A DNA stretch of 64,000 nt from Siniperca chuatsi. Taxonomy: Eukaryota; Chordata; Actinopteri; Centrarchiformes; Sinipercidae. Where the stretch lies: NCBI RefSeq assembly GCF_020085105.1, contig NC_058062.1, forward strand, positions 1,636,001 through 1,700,000. The letters are read 5' to 3'. Shown here one piece after another: positions 10,690-23,035 of this stretch. Each line of letters starts with the position of its first letter. Positions within the stretch are counted from its first letter, which is position 1. The notes under the pieces are model-generated. The model ran no database searches, was not told the DNA's origin, and saw only the letters and a list, made by a program, of their open reading frames with translations. The position numbers and the translations under genes were made by a program.

Positions 10690-10995
10690 TAATATCACTT
10701 GTGCCATGAGAGGCGATAGTGAGTCACTGTAGCATCCAGTCTGCCCTCAGTCCAACATGAGAGGACGAAGAAGTAGAGCTGCCCCGAGGGCTTGTCAATC
10801 AATGCTGCTGCACGAGCTGCTCTCCCTCTTGCTCCTCGACCTCTCGTTCCTCTGATGACTCTACTTTTTTTGTCTCCTGCCACAGCTTGATCTTCCCTGT
10901 CTCTAACTGGGCAGACTGGCTGTGAAATCGTTGCTGACCGAGGACACACGAGAGGGTGTAGAGGCATGAAGCGCCCCCAAAGCGCTGCCCGCTTC
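10690..10995 (-). repeat. RG-rich repeat, possibly transposon-derived
   Basis: The minus strand encodes an RG/RA-rich stretch (RGTRGRGARGRAARAA), reminiscent of the N-terminal region of some fish DNA-transposon proteins. It has no catalytic motif and no start in good context. It abuts the LINE relic that follows. Assignment is tentative. Confidence 0.25.
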
Positions 10996-11009
10996 CCTTC
11001 GGCGCTCAT

Positions 11010-12368
11010 GTTAACCAGTTGACTAACCTAACCGCCCCTTTTTTGCTCTGTGCGCCACTAAGATTTGAGCAAGCTTGGAGCAAGAGAAAGTGGGACAGTC
11101 CTGACACCATCCCCTGTGACTCCATCCACCAGCTCCAGCCCAGCAGCTCCATCTCGCCGTCCTCAGCAGGGGCCTGGGCCTCTCCCCAACTGCCCATCCC
11201 AGAAGCTTCCCCCTCCCCTACCACAACGACTCTCCCCATCCTGGAGAAGGACGTCAACAGATTGTTCAGGAGACAGAACCCCCACAAAGCAGCTGGGCCA
11301 GACTCCATCATGTCTCTCCATCATCCCTGAAGCACTGTGCTGATCAGCTGTCTCCGGTGTTCACAGACATCTTTAACACCTCATTGGAGACATGCCATGT
11401 GCCAGCCTGCTTCAAATCCTCCACCATCCTCACCGTCCCCAAAAAAACAAGGACCACAGGACTTAATGACTACAGACCAGTCGCCCTGAACTCTGTGGTA
11501 ATGAAGTCTTTTGAGTGCCTTGTGTTGTCACACCTCAAAGCCATCACAGACCCACTCCTGGACCCCCTGCAGTTCGCCTACAGAACCAACAGGTCTGTAG
11601 ACGATGCAGTAAACATGGCCTTCCACTTCATCCTCCAGCACCTGGACTCCTCAGGAACCTACGCCAGGATCCTGTTTGTGGACTTCAGCTTCGCCTTCAA
11701 CACTATCATCTTGGCTCTGCTGCAGGACAAGCTCTCCCAGCTGAGTGTGCCTGACTTCACCTGTAGGTGGATCACAGACTTCCTGTCCGACAGGAGGCCG
11801 CATGTGAGGCTGGGGAAACATGTCTCTGACTCCCGGCCCATCAGCACCGGTTCCCCCCAAGGCTGTGTTCTTTCCCCTCTACTCTTCTCCCTGTTCACCA
11901 ACAGCTGCACCTCCAGTCACCAGTCCGTCTCCTGAAGTTTGACACCACCCACATTGGGCTAATATCTGGTGGAGATGAGTCTGCCTACAGGTGGGAGATT
12001 GACCACCTGGTGATCTGGTGCAGTCAAAACAACCTGGAGTTCAACACTCTAAAGACAGTGGACATGGTTGTGGATTACAGGAAGAATCCAGCCCCACCCG
12101 CCTCCATCACCATGTGTGACTCCCCATTCGACACCGTGGAGTCCTTCCGCTTCCTGGGCATCATCATCACCCAGGACCTCACCAAGAAAGCCCAGCAGAG
12201 GATGTACTTCCTGCCACTTCCTGTACACCGCCATCATCGAGTCCATCCTCACCTCCTCCATCACCATCTGGTACGCTGCTGCCACCGCCAAGGACAAGGG
12301 CAGACTGCAGCATTTTTATGCTGCATATCAAGTTGATTGGCTGCAATCTATCTTCCCTCCAGGACTCT
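11010..12368 (+). mobile_element. Decayed Rex1/CR1-like LINE (reverse transcriptase)
   Basis: Plus-strand frames at 11019-11330, 11357-11935 and 12010-12370 together encode a non-LTR reverse transcriptase: [14 protein letters not shown] (finger region), [44 protein letters not shown] and [14 protein letters not shown]. The catalytic (Y/F)ADD block is lost: the text runs from the PQG box through HQSV into sequence after ADD with a frame change at about 11933. Parts of the thumb are also deleted near 12190. It lacks the endonuclease domain, so it is a 5'-truncated, dead copy. Confidence 0.85.
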
Positions 12369-12409
12369 GAGGCGAGACCCGAGACTCTTATTTTTTAGTT
12401 TGATCACAC

Positions 12410-12672
12410 AACACAATGCCACAGATGTCGCAGGTTTTGAGGGAGCATGCAGTTCACATGCTGACTGCAGAAATGTTCACCAGAGCTGTTGCCCGTGAAT
12501 TGAATGTTCATTGCACTACCATAAACTGTCTCCAATGTCACGAGAGTTGGCAGTACATCCAACCGACCTCTACATCCGGCTTCTTCATCTGCAAGATCGT
12601 CTGAGACCAGCCACCGGACAGCTGATGCAACAGCAGTTGGTGACAGCGTGACTGTACGGCTATTTCCTGGAG
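12410..12672 (+). pseudogene. Tc1-like transposase N-terminal fragment
   Basis: The ORF at 12416 begins MPQMSQVLREHA and contains TRAVARELNVH, the paired-like helix-turn-helix of a fish Tc1 family. An internal deletion removes the second helix-turn-helix, and the sequence resumes at a segment for HLQDRLRPAT-type text (12578-12620) in another frame. No DDE catalytic domain follows. A transposon relic. Confidence 0.7.
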
Positions 12673-13249
12673 GCAGCACGTACCTGTGCAGATCTGGTAA
12701 GAATTGAACTTAAAAAAGAATCGGTACAAAAGATTAGTTTGTTCATTTTTTGCCATCACTATCCTTTTCATGGTCATGGACAGGAGGAAAACCAACCTGC
12801 GGCATCATGTTATTTTACATTAGTTGTCTCTACTTTCTTATGTTCAAAGGAAAATAGGAGACGCCTTCAGAAACAATGTAATGTCACTTAAAACTTGGTT
12901 AGGCAGTAGGAAGTCACATGACATCTAACGTGACTTAAAACTTTAAACTTAAAAGTCACTTTTGGTTTCACACGGGACACAACTCCGGTCTCCCATCCTA
13001 CCACCCCACCTCCTCCTCAAGCGGACTTTGTCGCTCTTTACATTACGTCACCTGATGTCATAAAGGCCTTCTGGCAGCCCTGTGCGTCTAACACAGACGC
13101 TAAAGGGTACCTTGTGCATGTTTATATGACGCAGAGGGATGTGACAAAATGACGGTATTTGACACCCTGGGAATGAGAGCAGGCTGGAATTGCAGATGAA
13201 ATTATCATTGGACCAATGCGGCAATGTCAATGTTGTATTCTGGTTGTTG
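12673..13249. other. No gene recognised
   Basis: AT-rich with scattered repeats. The string AAAGAATCGGTACAAAAGAT at about 12716-12735 is also present at 7816-7835, showing a shared dispersed element. Confidence 0.4.
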
Positions 13250-13860
13250 ATTGGTTAGGGAGGATGTCCTCCCTTGGAGCATCTGTTATAGTTCAGCCAC
13301 ATCTCTCCTCCTATCCTTGTGTACTCTAGTACTCTAGTCCCTCCTGCTGCTGATCACCTGACGTTCATCACCCAATCAAGCCTCACAGTATATCTACCCG
13401 GCTCTATCATACAACCAGCACCAGATTGTCTCAGTGCACCACTGCGGTACCTTTGCTGCGGCCTAAACGCTCGACTCCGTTAAGTCTTTCTTGGTTTGTT
13501 TTTTTGTTTTGTTTTTTTTGGCTCCTGTGTGACCTTGTCTGTCTCTGCTGCAGATCTACTTCCTGCCGGTGATCCCAGCCATTGTGGTTCACCTGATCTC
13601 TGCACTCTCCTGTCCAGCTGCCTTTCCTGCTCTGCCTACCACGCTACCCGAGCCATCTCCACAACACTCTCTCACCGCCTCCGCCCTCTGAGCCGCGTCG
13701 GACAGTTTCCCCACTGGCTCCAACGGACTACACCTGCCTCGCCCGCTCTGGAGGAGCATTCCTCTACCAGTGATCTTTTGTCATATTTTCCTCTAACGAT
13801 CCAGTTCTCCCCCTCGCTGTGTCCTGCCTTTGGGTCTTTTGGATCGTGAAACACAACAGC
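13250..13860 (+). repeat. Pyrimidine-rich transposon UTR-like block
   Basis: The sequence (cacctgacgttcatcaccca, then a C/T-rich stretch with ctgcctttcctgctctgcct) has the look of UTR blocks repeated in fish transposons and resembles 5210-5460 in composition. Open frames inside are leucine/serine-rich without domain motifs. No firm family assignment. Confidence 0.35.
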
Positions 13861-13929
13861 ATCATTTCACGTGTTTTGGCCAATAACAGATTAGCAGGAA
13901 AATAAATGAAGTACATTGAGTTGATTTAT

Positions 13930-14290
13930 ACCATGGTCTGGGTGAATACTCGATTCTGATTGGCTGCAGGGTGTACATTAACTGCTGACAAATGAACACC
14001 TACTAAGTAGCTCCAATGAAACTGTCTGTTCACCGTTCTAAATTAATGCACTGCTTCAATTGCAGCGGACAGTAAATTAGGCTGCACGTCTGACGGTTCT
14101 GGCCCTGCGACGTCCATTAATTCCTGTTATTACACGGCTTTGTTGAATACTCGATTCTGATTGGTCAACTACGGCATTCTACGCTCTGTTATTTCTGAAG
14201 AGCAGACCACTGCTATGAATAACAGACCGTTGCTGTGGACGCAGTTCTGATCATAGACTCTCGAGTCCAATCATATCAATCCGCAGAAAG
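13930..14290. repeat. Two copies of a short dispersed repeat
   Basis: The motif gaatactcgattctgattgg occurs at 13945-13964 and 14144-14163, each time followed by a different spacer and a tctgttatt-type segment. It resembles small non-autonomous DNA elements common in fish. No coding content. Confidence 0.45.
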
Positions 14291-14755
14291 AAGTCCTGTG
14301 GCAAAAAACCCCAAACATTTTAAAATAATTTCTATACCAATTAAATCAATGTTTGGTGTCAAATTATTGATTTCTTTAGTAAGTATCCGTGCAATAAGCG
14401 GGATAATGTATAGCGAACCGGCCATCCCTTACACACTGGACACCTCGTCCCTTAGATACAAGATCCCGCCCTAAAGAGCAGGAGCCCGTCCTCCTCTGCC
14501 TCGCACCACCACTTCACACAGACTGCCGTTCCCCCCTTGCCTGTCCTGCAAGTGTCACTGTTGAAGCATTTTAATCAGAATTTCGATAATGGATTTTTTC
14601 TAAATAAGATAGAAAAAGGATTTTAGAAATTATGCTGAGATTTTGTTTCTTTCAACCGGTTGCTCTTTTTAAAAATATTTTTATCTCCCTCTTGCCTCTC
14701 AAAAATAAAAGGCAAAAGGCAGCAACCTCCGCTGCCTCTATGGACCAGCATGCTC

Positions 14756-15130
14756 TGAATTTTCACCATGAAGTTGTGTTTTGATATTTGTCTTTTCACC
14801 TTTTGGATGTTTGGAGGAAATCAAATCCCCTCAGAGGCTCCCAGAGGGGAATGTTACAGTCCAAGAAACAAAGACAGAAATAAATTAATATTAATATCTC
14901 TTTAAATTAATAATTTGCCGAAACATAGACAAAGAAAATGTCATGTAGTGTTGGGCCAGGAGGTTTAGTCTTTACTAGGTGTGGATAAGAACAAAGCAAT
15001 AATGAAATTAATGAATGTGTTAATGTAGTAATGTAATGTTGTAGTTTGCACCATTGTTTTATTTTGCATTCATCTGCAGCCATGAAGAGCTCCAGAGTGT
15101 TGAAGCTGTATTTTTTATAAACCATATAAC
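14756..15130 (+). repeat. Local duplicon A, copy 1
   Basis: About 370 bp that match 17270-17640 at roughly 85 percent by eye. Both start at ccATGAAGTTGTG, run through caccttttggatgtttg and cccagaggggaa, and end near ggtttagtctttac. Here a small indel breaks the short ORF that is open for 38 codons in copy 2. Confidence 0.7.
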
Positions 15131-15207
15131 ATCTGCAGTATCAGGTTTTTATGGTGAAGCTGTTACCCCATAAAATATGTTCAATGTAACCAAAGATAAG
15201 AGGATAA

Positions 15208-15450
15208 GCCGCCAAAACTGTGAATTATATCCTCATGTATCAGTCGAAGATCAAATATAACTGTAATAAAACAAAATGTTGTGGGGAGGACAATGGCTAA
15301 TCAACTGGTCATTACAGCCATTCTGAAAAAGCGCCCATGTTGATAAGATTCCTCAGAATGTGCTTTTAAACTCACCACCTGGTTACAGGTGTGAAACGTG
15401 GTGTAAATACTTTTACAGCCATGTTCAGTCACTGCCGAAATTGATAAGCA
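15208..15450 (+). repeat. Local duplicon B, copy 1
   Basis: Matches about 22815-23035 (aactgtgaattatatc, ctggtcattacagcc, ctcaccacctggttacag). A shorter related stretch (ttgataagactccttaga) occurs near 17008. Together with duplicon A this indicates an old local duplication of unknown content. Confidence 0.65.
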
Positions 15451-15479
15451 CAACAAAGTCTTATGGTGGAGTCATGAAC

Positions 15480-15964
15480 TCTGACCTTAACTGAGGCGAG
15501 TGAGGCCTGCAGTTCTTTGGATGTTGTTGTGGGGTCTCTGAACGGCTGAAGAACAAAATGAAGACTTTGGAGTGGCCTAGTCAAAGTCCTGACCTGAATC
15601 CTATTAAGATGCTGTGGCATGACCTTAAAAAGGCAGTTCATGCTCGAAAACCCTCCAATGTGGCTGAATTACAACAATTCTGCAAAGATGAGTGGGCCAA
15701 AATTCCTCCACAGCGCTGTAAAAGACTCATTGCAAGTTATCGCAAACGCTTGATTGCAGTTGTTGCTGCTAAGGGTGGAGCAACCAGTTATTAGGTTTAG
15801 GGGGCAATCACTTTCTCACACAGGGCCATGCAGGTTTAGATTTTGTTTTCCCTTAATAATAACAACCTTCATTTAAAAACTGCATTTTGTGTTTACTTGT
15901 GTTATCTTTGACTAATATTTAAATTTGTTTGATGATAGGAAACATTTAAGTGTGCCACTGTATA
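15480..15964 (+). pseudogene. Tc1-like transposase C-terminal fragment
   Basis: The 78-codon ORF from 15558 reads WPSQSPDLNPIKMLWHDLKK, the region around the third catalytic position of Tc1 DDE transposases, where the usual NPIE glutamate is replaced by lysine. It continues to a normal C terminus at 15794. The following 170 bp (ggcaatcactttctcaca, then an AT-rich 3' UTR) belong to the same family. The N-terminal two thirds are missing, and 15480-15557 is a non-coding remnant. Confidence 0.8.
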
Positions 15965-17269
15965 AAGTTGTGTTTTTGTGCAGTAATCCAGTCATCAGTG
16001 AGGCCCGGCCCGCCGCCTTCTCGCCTTTCTGCCACAGGCGGGCACGTGAGCAAAGCAGCAGATGTTCAAGCAGGTGACGTCCTAACTGAAGCAGCAGATG
16101 TTCTGACAGATTACGTCGACCCAAAAGCGTGGTGACAAGTAAATGTGAAGACTGGGGCGCTGTTTCGTTTGCTGCATTTGAATATTGTCCACTGTACAGC
16201 AGGTTACAACTTTGAAAATTAAATCTCAAACAGCTTTTCCATTTTCATTTTAATATAGTCATAGAACGCCCACACAAGTATGTGAAAATGAAAATTAGAT
16301 TATTGCATTTTCATTTTTACTCAAATAACACATACACATGTGGAAAGTGATAATGCTATAGTGGAATTACATTTTCATTTTCAAGTTTACATTATCATTT
16401 TAACATCGTCCCGTATACGCTTCCATATGGATGCTTGCTTCTTATTTAATTGTCAAGAAGCAAAAATGCAGATAACTTGAGAGATTAAAATGATGAAATA
16501 ATTTTGACTCTATGCCAAGCTGTTTTTCGAGGACGTAAACTTCTTGATGACTTCATTATATGTGATATATTTTTTTATAATTTAATTTAAGTTTAAAAAT
16601 TCAGATACATAATTTCAACGCAAAACAAAATCAGTGCTAGAAATTCAGTGGGACAAAATCTGGTGAAACAGGTTTGCCTCCATAAGAAGTTTGATCTCCG
16701 CTGCCAAATACTTTTTTTTGCATGAATCAATACTTCATTAATTAAAACAATTAGTAACTATAATAAATAAATGTGTAATAATATGAAACATGTCTTCATA
16801 GTGTTACTGACAAAGTCATTGCAGCTGCCTTTGTCTTTTTCTAATCAAAGTTTATTTAGTATGTAATGAAAGCCCTGGAACAGGCTTAGACAATAAACTA
16901 TTGGTTATTCAGGTGCAGTGAAGATAAGTGTGCAAATGTTTTGATCTCATTAACACACACAATTTGCACTGCGGTAGTGCTTTTTCATGTTTAATATCTG
17001 CTAATATTGATAAGACTCCTTAGAATAGGTGTGATTACCTGTCTACGCCCTTCCAGAGTTCCTCAGAACAGAACAATAACCACAGTGACTCGTATTACCT
17101 CAGCATGTGTTATTGCTTCAGACAGTCGAAGTCCATGGTGAAGTTTAACTTCGCAGACTTGATAAAACCGCTAGAAAAATCAGTTTGGGTGGAGACTGAG
17201 GATTCACTCCATTGCTCTCTGTCTCTCTGTACTACAGGAAGTGCCAGTGGCCTTTGAAAATTTCCTGTC
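15965..17269. other. Intergenic, no gene recognised
   Basis: AT-rich DNA. A stretch at 16240-16400 repeats cattttcatttt several times. No ORF with family character. Confidence 0.5.
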
Positions 17270-17640
17270 ACCATGAAGTTGTGGTTTGATATTTGTATTT
17301 TCACCTTTTGGATGTTTGACGAAAATCAAATCCATCTGAGCCTCCCAGAGGGGAACGTTACAGTCCAAGAACCGAAGACAGAAATAAATTAATGTTAATA
17401 TCTCAAGGCCCACATTATCAGAGTTGAAATTATTATTATCTGAATCGAGGATCTAAGGACAGAAGGTGCTGCATGCTGTACAGACTTAAATATAAAACAA
17501 TAATAAAATAAAATGGGCTTAAAATAAGGGGATTTGGCAAAAAAACAGACAAAGAAAATGGCGTGTAGTGGTGGGCCAGGAGGTTTAGTCTTTACCAGGT
17601 GTGGACGACAGATTACTGAAGCTTCTGGGATCTTCCTTTT
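17270..17640 (+). repeat. Local duplicon A, copy 2, with a signal-peptide-like micro-ORF
   Basis: Matches 14756-15130. The ATG at 17273 (tgtcaccATG, strong context) opens a 39-codon ORF starting MKLWFDICIFTFWMF and ending EPKTEIN. The hydrophobic N terminus followed by a polar stretch looks like a signal peptide, but no downstream exon was found. It may be a relic of a duplicated secreted-protein gene or chance. Confidence 0.5.
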
Positions 17641-17644
17641 GTTT

Positions 17645-20600
17645 GTCTATAATAATAATAATAATAAAACTTTATTTATAGAGCACTTATCAAAACAAAG
17701 TACAAAGTGCTTCACAACAAGGGAAATAAAATACCACAGTGAATGATGAAATATATAGAGATAAAATACATAAAATACACAAAAGTAATAAAATAAACAG
17801 TAAAATAAACAACCAGTTCAGGTAAAATCAGGATCTGCTTTCAGATAAAAATGTGTTTTGAGAAGAGACTTAAACGAAGACTCTGACTCAGACAACCTAA
17901 TGTCTTCGGGCAGGTTGTTCCAGAGTCTCGGGGCCCTGATAGCAAAAGCTCTGTCCCCCTTAGTTTCCATCCTGGACTCAGGAACAGACAGGAGACCCCT
18001 GCCCGAAGATCTCAGACTACGTGAAGGTTCATAAGGGATTACAGGGTCTAAAATATAGTCTGGGGCCAGGCCATGAAGAGCCTTAAAAGTAATCAACAAG
18101 ATCTTAAAATCAATCCTGAAACCAACAGGGAGCCGATGTAAAGAGGCTGAACCAGGTGTGATGTGGTCGCACCTCTCGGTCCTAGTTTACAGCCGAGCAG
18201 CTGAGTTCTGTACAGTCTGCAGTCGTGTCAAAGTTTTTAGATTAAGACAAGTGAACAGGCTGTTACAGTAATCGAGGCGTGAGGAGATAAAAGCATGTAC
18301 AACAGTTTCTGCATCACTAAGATTTAGAATAGATTGTATTTTTGCATTTTGATTTCAGTTTTATTTGAGTTGAGCTGAAGAAAATTTATCAACATCCAAT
18401 TTTTTATGTCAGACAGGCAGTCCTGCAGAGAACTCAGCGTACTAAGGTCAGTGGGCTTGACAGAGAGGCACAACTGTGTATCATCCGCATAACAATGAAA
18501 AGAAATACCATGTCTGTAGATTACATCACCCAAAGGAAGAATGTATAAGGAGAACAGTATTGGTCCCAGAATTGAACCTTGAGGCACACCGTACTTGATA
18601 TGGGAAAAGGATGACATGAAGTTATTAATGCTGACACAGAATTTCCTATTGGACAGATAAGATGCGAACCAGTCTAGTGCAGTGCCAGATATGCCCACCC
18701 AGTGCCTCAGTCTATCTAAAAGAATGCCATGATCAATTGTATCAAAGGCAGCACTTAAGTCCAACAGCACAGGAATTGAACACATGCCTGCATCTCCATT
18801 CATTAAAAGGTCATTAGTGACTTTGAGAAGGACTGTCGCAGTGCTGTGGTGTTGACGAAAGCCAAATTGTAACTTTTCAAAGGTATTATTGTTTTCCACA
18901 GCAGCAGCTTAGATACAGAAGCTGCTTAGATACAAGTTCTTCTCTGAAATAAAAGGCAATAGTTATCCAGGAGGGTGGGATCAAGCCCAGGTTTTTTTAA
19001 GACTGGCTGGACACAAGCTGTTTTAAAGAAATCAGGGACGCAGCCAGTAGACAGCGAGCTGTTAAAGATAATTTGTAAAAGGGGCGCAATACAATCCATA
19101 ACTTCCAATAGAAACCTAGTTGGGATTTTGTCCAGAGGGCTGGAGGAAACTCTCATAAGAGACATGATGTCTGCGAGTTCAGGCAGAGTAACAGCAGAAA
19201 AATTGCTCAAAGAATCCCTGAGCGGGTGATCCACATCTAAAAAGGCAGGGTTGGGGGTGATATCAGATCATATTAACTCCACCTTTCCAGCAAAGTGTAA
19301 AAGAAACTTTTCACAATCAGCATCACACTCAGCAGGGGCACAAGGAGAGGCAGTGTTAACTAACTGATCCACAGTCTTAAATAGGAATCTGGGGTTGTGC
19401 TGATGGGCAGAAATAAGTGCAGAGAAATGACATGTTCTTGCATCCTTCACCATCCTATTATAAAGGCGTAATAACTCTTTCATGGCCACAAAGTGGACCT
19501 GGAGACCTGATTTCTTCCATCTGCGTTCTGCTCTTCTGCATTTCTTTTTACAGCTTCGAATACTGTCATTTAACCATGGCTGTTTTCTAGTCTTTGAGTT
19601 TGGTCTATTTTTCAAAGGAGCTATGAGATCTAAGGTTGAAGAACACAGGTAGTTAAAATAATCAACCAAATCGTTGGTGTTGGAGGAATCGGGAAACACA
19701 CTGCCAGGAGAATTGAACAGTGTACAAAATTGTAAGGCACTATGCTCGTTGGGACGCGCGTGTGTACTTAGAGCGGGATAAGACAGTACTAGCAGCCTCT
19801 AATTCACAGTTAAAAACAATGCAGAAGTGATCAGATACAAACATGTCCCTGATTTCCACAGATGGGATTTTCAGGCCCAGACTAAAAACTAGGTCTAAGG
19901 TGTGGCCACGGGAATGAGTTTGGCCAGACACATGTTGTTGAAAGTTGAAAGAGTTAGTGATATTTAAAATATCAGCAGCAAGGGCATTAGAGGAGTCATC
20001 AACATGAACACATCACCACAAAGAAGAATTCTATCATAATTTAACAGAAGACTGGATAAAAACTCAGGGAGTTCCAACAAGAAGGAGCCAGATGGTTTAG
20101 GGGGGCAATAAATAATAGCAAATATGACCGGGAGGGGGCCACCAAGTTTAAACATGAGCACTTCAAAGGAGGAAAAATCATTGCAAGCTATGAGGTCACA
20201 CTTAAAATGCTTCCTATAGACAGTAACGAAGCCCCCACCTCGACCGAAGACCCTAGGGCGACTAAAGCAGTCATAATCTGGAGGGCACACTTCAGCCAGC
20301 TGACTGTGATCACCAGGATGTAACCAGGATTCAGTTAAAAGCAGAAAATCTAAATCAGTAGAAGAGATAAAATCATTTAAAATAAACGTTTTGTTAGAGA
20401 GGGATCTTACATTGAGAAGAGCCATCTTAAAAAGTCTGTGCTGCTTCAGATTTGAGGTTGAGACTGGTGGTAGGGTTCTGGCCCGGATCTTTATTAAGTT
20501 ATTATTATTGCTGTGTCAGCTGTGTCTGTTACGCATTAAGGACCTATCCGAAATTACCACAGGAATGTTAAAGGTGGCACTAGAGGGATCCGGGCTCCAG

Positions 20601-22160
20601 ATAGCAGCACTATGATCAGTCCACAAGGGGGAGGTAGTGACAGCAGAGGGTGCATGGCATATGGTGGGCAGAGAAGAGGAAGAGCGAGGGGAAACAGGTG
20701 ATGTAAATAGTCAACTACGTGAGGAGGACAGCACAGCGTTCTGCAGGTTAGCCGCCAGCATGCGACTACCTGACTTGTTTGGGTGAAGACCATCTCGTGC
20801 AAACAAGGAAGAACGATCCCAGAATAAGTTACAGTTGTGAATAAAACCAACGTCACAGGTGCTGCAGACAGACTGGAGCCAGGTATGAAGGCTGAGGATC
20901 CTGCTAAAACGGCCAATTCCCCAACCCAGTGTAGGAATTGAACCAGAAATGAAAGCATGCTTTCTGGTGCTGTTGAGCAGGTCGAAGAGGCAGATGAAGT
21001 CTGCTTTCATCAGCTCTGATTGCTGACGGGCGAGTTCCATCAGCCGTCCCTGGGATAGCTGTGGCCGGGGACTCCTGCGGCGAGGGGGCGGCGTCCTCCT
21101 TAGCAGAGGAATTCTCTGCCGTCTCAGGACGAATGAGAACTCCAGAGCTTCTCCTGATCACGGCCTCTTTCAGTAACTTGCGGCGAGAGGAGGAGGAAGA
21201 CTTGACCGCTGGAAAAAGGGAGCGTCCCTCCAGTGGAGGAAAGTCCTGCGTATCCAGGATGTCAAACCTGTTGGCCAGCAGGAGGTCCCGATGTGAAGGT
21301 GGAGGAGGCAGGTGCTTTGCACCATGTCTGTCCTTACAGGCTACAGTCCAGTGCTCCGGTTGGCATGGAGTCGAACTCACCAGGGCCTTCTCACCACCCC
21401 CGCCGGCGAGTGACCGTGCATCCACTGGGGCTCGGCACGGAGTTGAAATGTCCATTGCTTCGGGCTTTGCACCCATGAGGAGCCATGGATCTTCAGGCTT
21501 AGCTGAAACGTCTTCATGCCCCGGGGCGCCAGTGATGATGGAGCCGAGCCACGGAAGAGTGGGATCATTGTCCAGTGTGGGAGTGGAGCAGTCCGGGGAG
21601 TGAGAGGGGATGGTCGCAGTCCGGCTTGCGCAGCCAGAGGAGCTGAGGACCGCCAGGTGTTTTGCCTGGGCCGAGGCGACAGTAGAGAACTCCAGGATGA
21701 GCTTGTCTCTTTCTCTGAGAAAGAGACAAGAGACAGGCGATACTTTTCCTCAGCTTTGAGACGGTAAGGTGACAAGATCCACACTCAGCCATCAGGCTAT
21801 CATGTAGTCCGTGAGAGTGCTTCGAAACTTAAAGTCCACAGTTAAGTCCATAAAAGTGCTACAAGCTTAAGATCCTTGGTAAAAGCGACCGGCTAGCCTA
21901 GCTGCCAGGCTAAAAACAAATCTAGCTAAGCTAGCAGCAGTGGAGGCAGTCCGGTAAACCACGTTGAGTTGCAGCCAGCTTAAAATCACTTAAGATCCAC
22001 ATGTCCGATGACTGAAAACCTTTTCCAAGTTAAAACATATAGGTAAAGCAGTGTCCAGGAAAACAGTGTAGCGTAGAAATCTTGGCTTAAAAACTCAATA
22101 AAATATCAATTTATGATGGTTTAAGACGAAGTTTCTAGCGACACTTCTGCCGGGTACACA
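17645..22160 (-). mobile_element. Nearly full-length, broken L2/CR1-type LINE
   Basis: Reading the minus strand: the 5' region is about 21790-22160. ORF1 (about 21784-20711) ends in an SGNH/GDSL-esterase-like domain with RFSRILSLHTWL and the DGLHPN block. An APE-type endonuclease follows (20425-19268; NVRSLSNKTF, LLTESWL, GRGGGFVTVY), then reverse transcriptase (19234-17818; [43 protein letters not shown]). The 3' end is an (ATT)n-type tail at 17651-17668. Several frameshifts and stops, plus a deletion of about 190 bp near 18340 relative to the copy at 27561-28460, make it non-functional. Confidence 0.9.
20711..21040 (-). pseudogene. Esterase-like domain of LINE ORF1
   Basis: The fragment contains a conserved layout of SGNH hydrolases found in CR1/L2 ORF1 proteins: a leucine-rich segment with ISGSIPTLG, then FSRILSLHTWLQ, FIHNCNLFW and FARDGLHPNKSG, where D and H would be the catalytic pair. 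The upstream GDS block falls in another frame or is lost. It belongs to the LINE at 17645-22160. Confidence 0.65.
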
Positions 22161-22164
22161 GTTA

Positions 22165-22510
22165 TGCTAGCAGCTCAGTGAGGCCTTAGGCATACCAGTG
22201 CCTTGAGCTAAGTGCTAACATCAGCATGCTAACATGCTCACAGTGACAATGCTAACATGTCGATGTTTAGCAGGCATAGTGTTTACCATGTTCACCATCT
22301 TAGTTTAGTTTAATTAGCTTTAAACACAAAGCTGAGGCTGATGGGGACGTCAGCAGCTCTTCAGGTATTTATGCAGAAACCAAAGTGTTGGACACGTTAA
22401 CATGTCGACCTGATGGTGGCGCTAGATGGAAAGTCAGAGGATCAGCAGAGTTATTACAGTTCATCCTGAGGGGAGCATGAACGATGAAGCACGTTTCATC
22501 ACAGTCCAGC
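22165..22510 (+). repeat. GCTAAC-rich dispersed repeat, copy 1
   Basis: The sequence runs from gctaacatcagcatgctaac through gttaacatgtcgacctgatg and ggtggcgctagatgg to gagcatgaacgatgaagcac. It is highly similar to 57690-58030 (same strand) and to 27080-27420 (opposite strand). There is no coding potential; it is probably a non-autonomous DNA element. Confidence 0.75.
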
Positions 22511-22814
22511 AGCTGCTGATGTTTCAGTCTGGATCAAAGTCATGGACATTAACATCCACAGAGCCATGCTGCTAGCATCCCTAAAAACACTGTATGGGAA
22601 CGCCATATGACCAAATCACAGAGTAACGTAGGCAGTGCAGAGGTCACAGGATCTCGTATGTCCCGTGTCACACCTGTAGTTCGGCTCATGTGGGCCAAGG
22701 GAAAAAATATCCATTGTCTCCTTTAGGTCTCCATTTCATGATCACGTGAATTTAATTCAAACAAACCAAGAGGAGTGAACATCAAGTCATGTGGACAAAC
22801 CGAGAATTGTGCCA

Positions 22815-23035
22815 GAACTGTGAATTATATCTTCATGTATCAAGATCAAATATAATTAATAAAACAAAATGTTCCAGAGAGGACGATGGTTAATCTACTG
22901 GTCATTACAGCCCATTCTGGATCAGCGCCCATCTTGATAAGATTCCTCAGAACGTGCTTTTAAACTCACCACCTGGTTACAGGATAACTTCTTAGAGTCA
23001 TTCTCTTCACTGCCAAAATAGATAAGCCGAAATTT
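22815..23035 (+). repeat. Local duplicon B, copy 2
   Basis: Matches 15208-15450, including ctcaccacctggttacagg and the following cactgccaaaatagataag segment. Confidence 0.65.
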
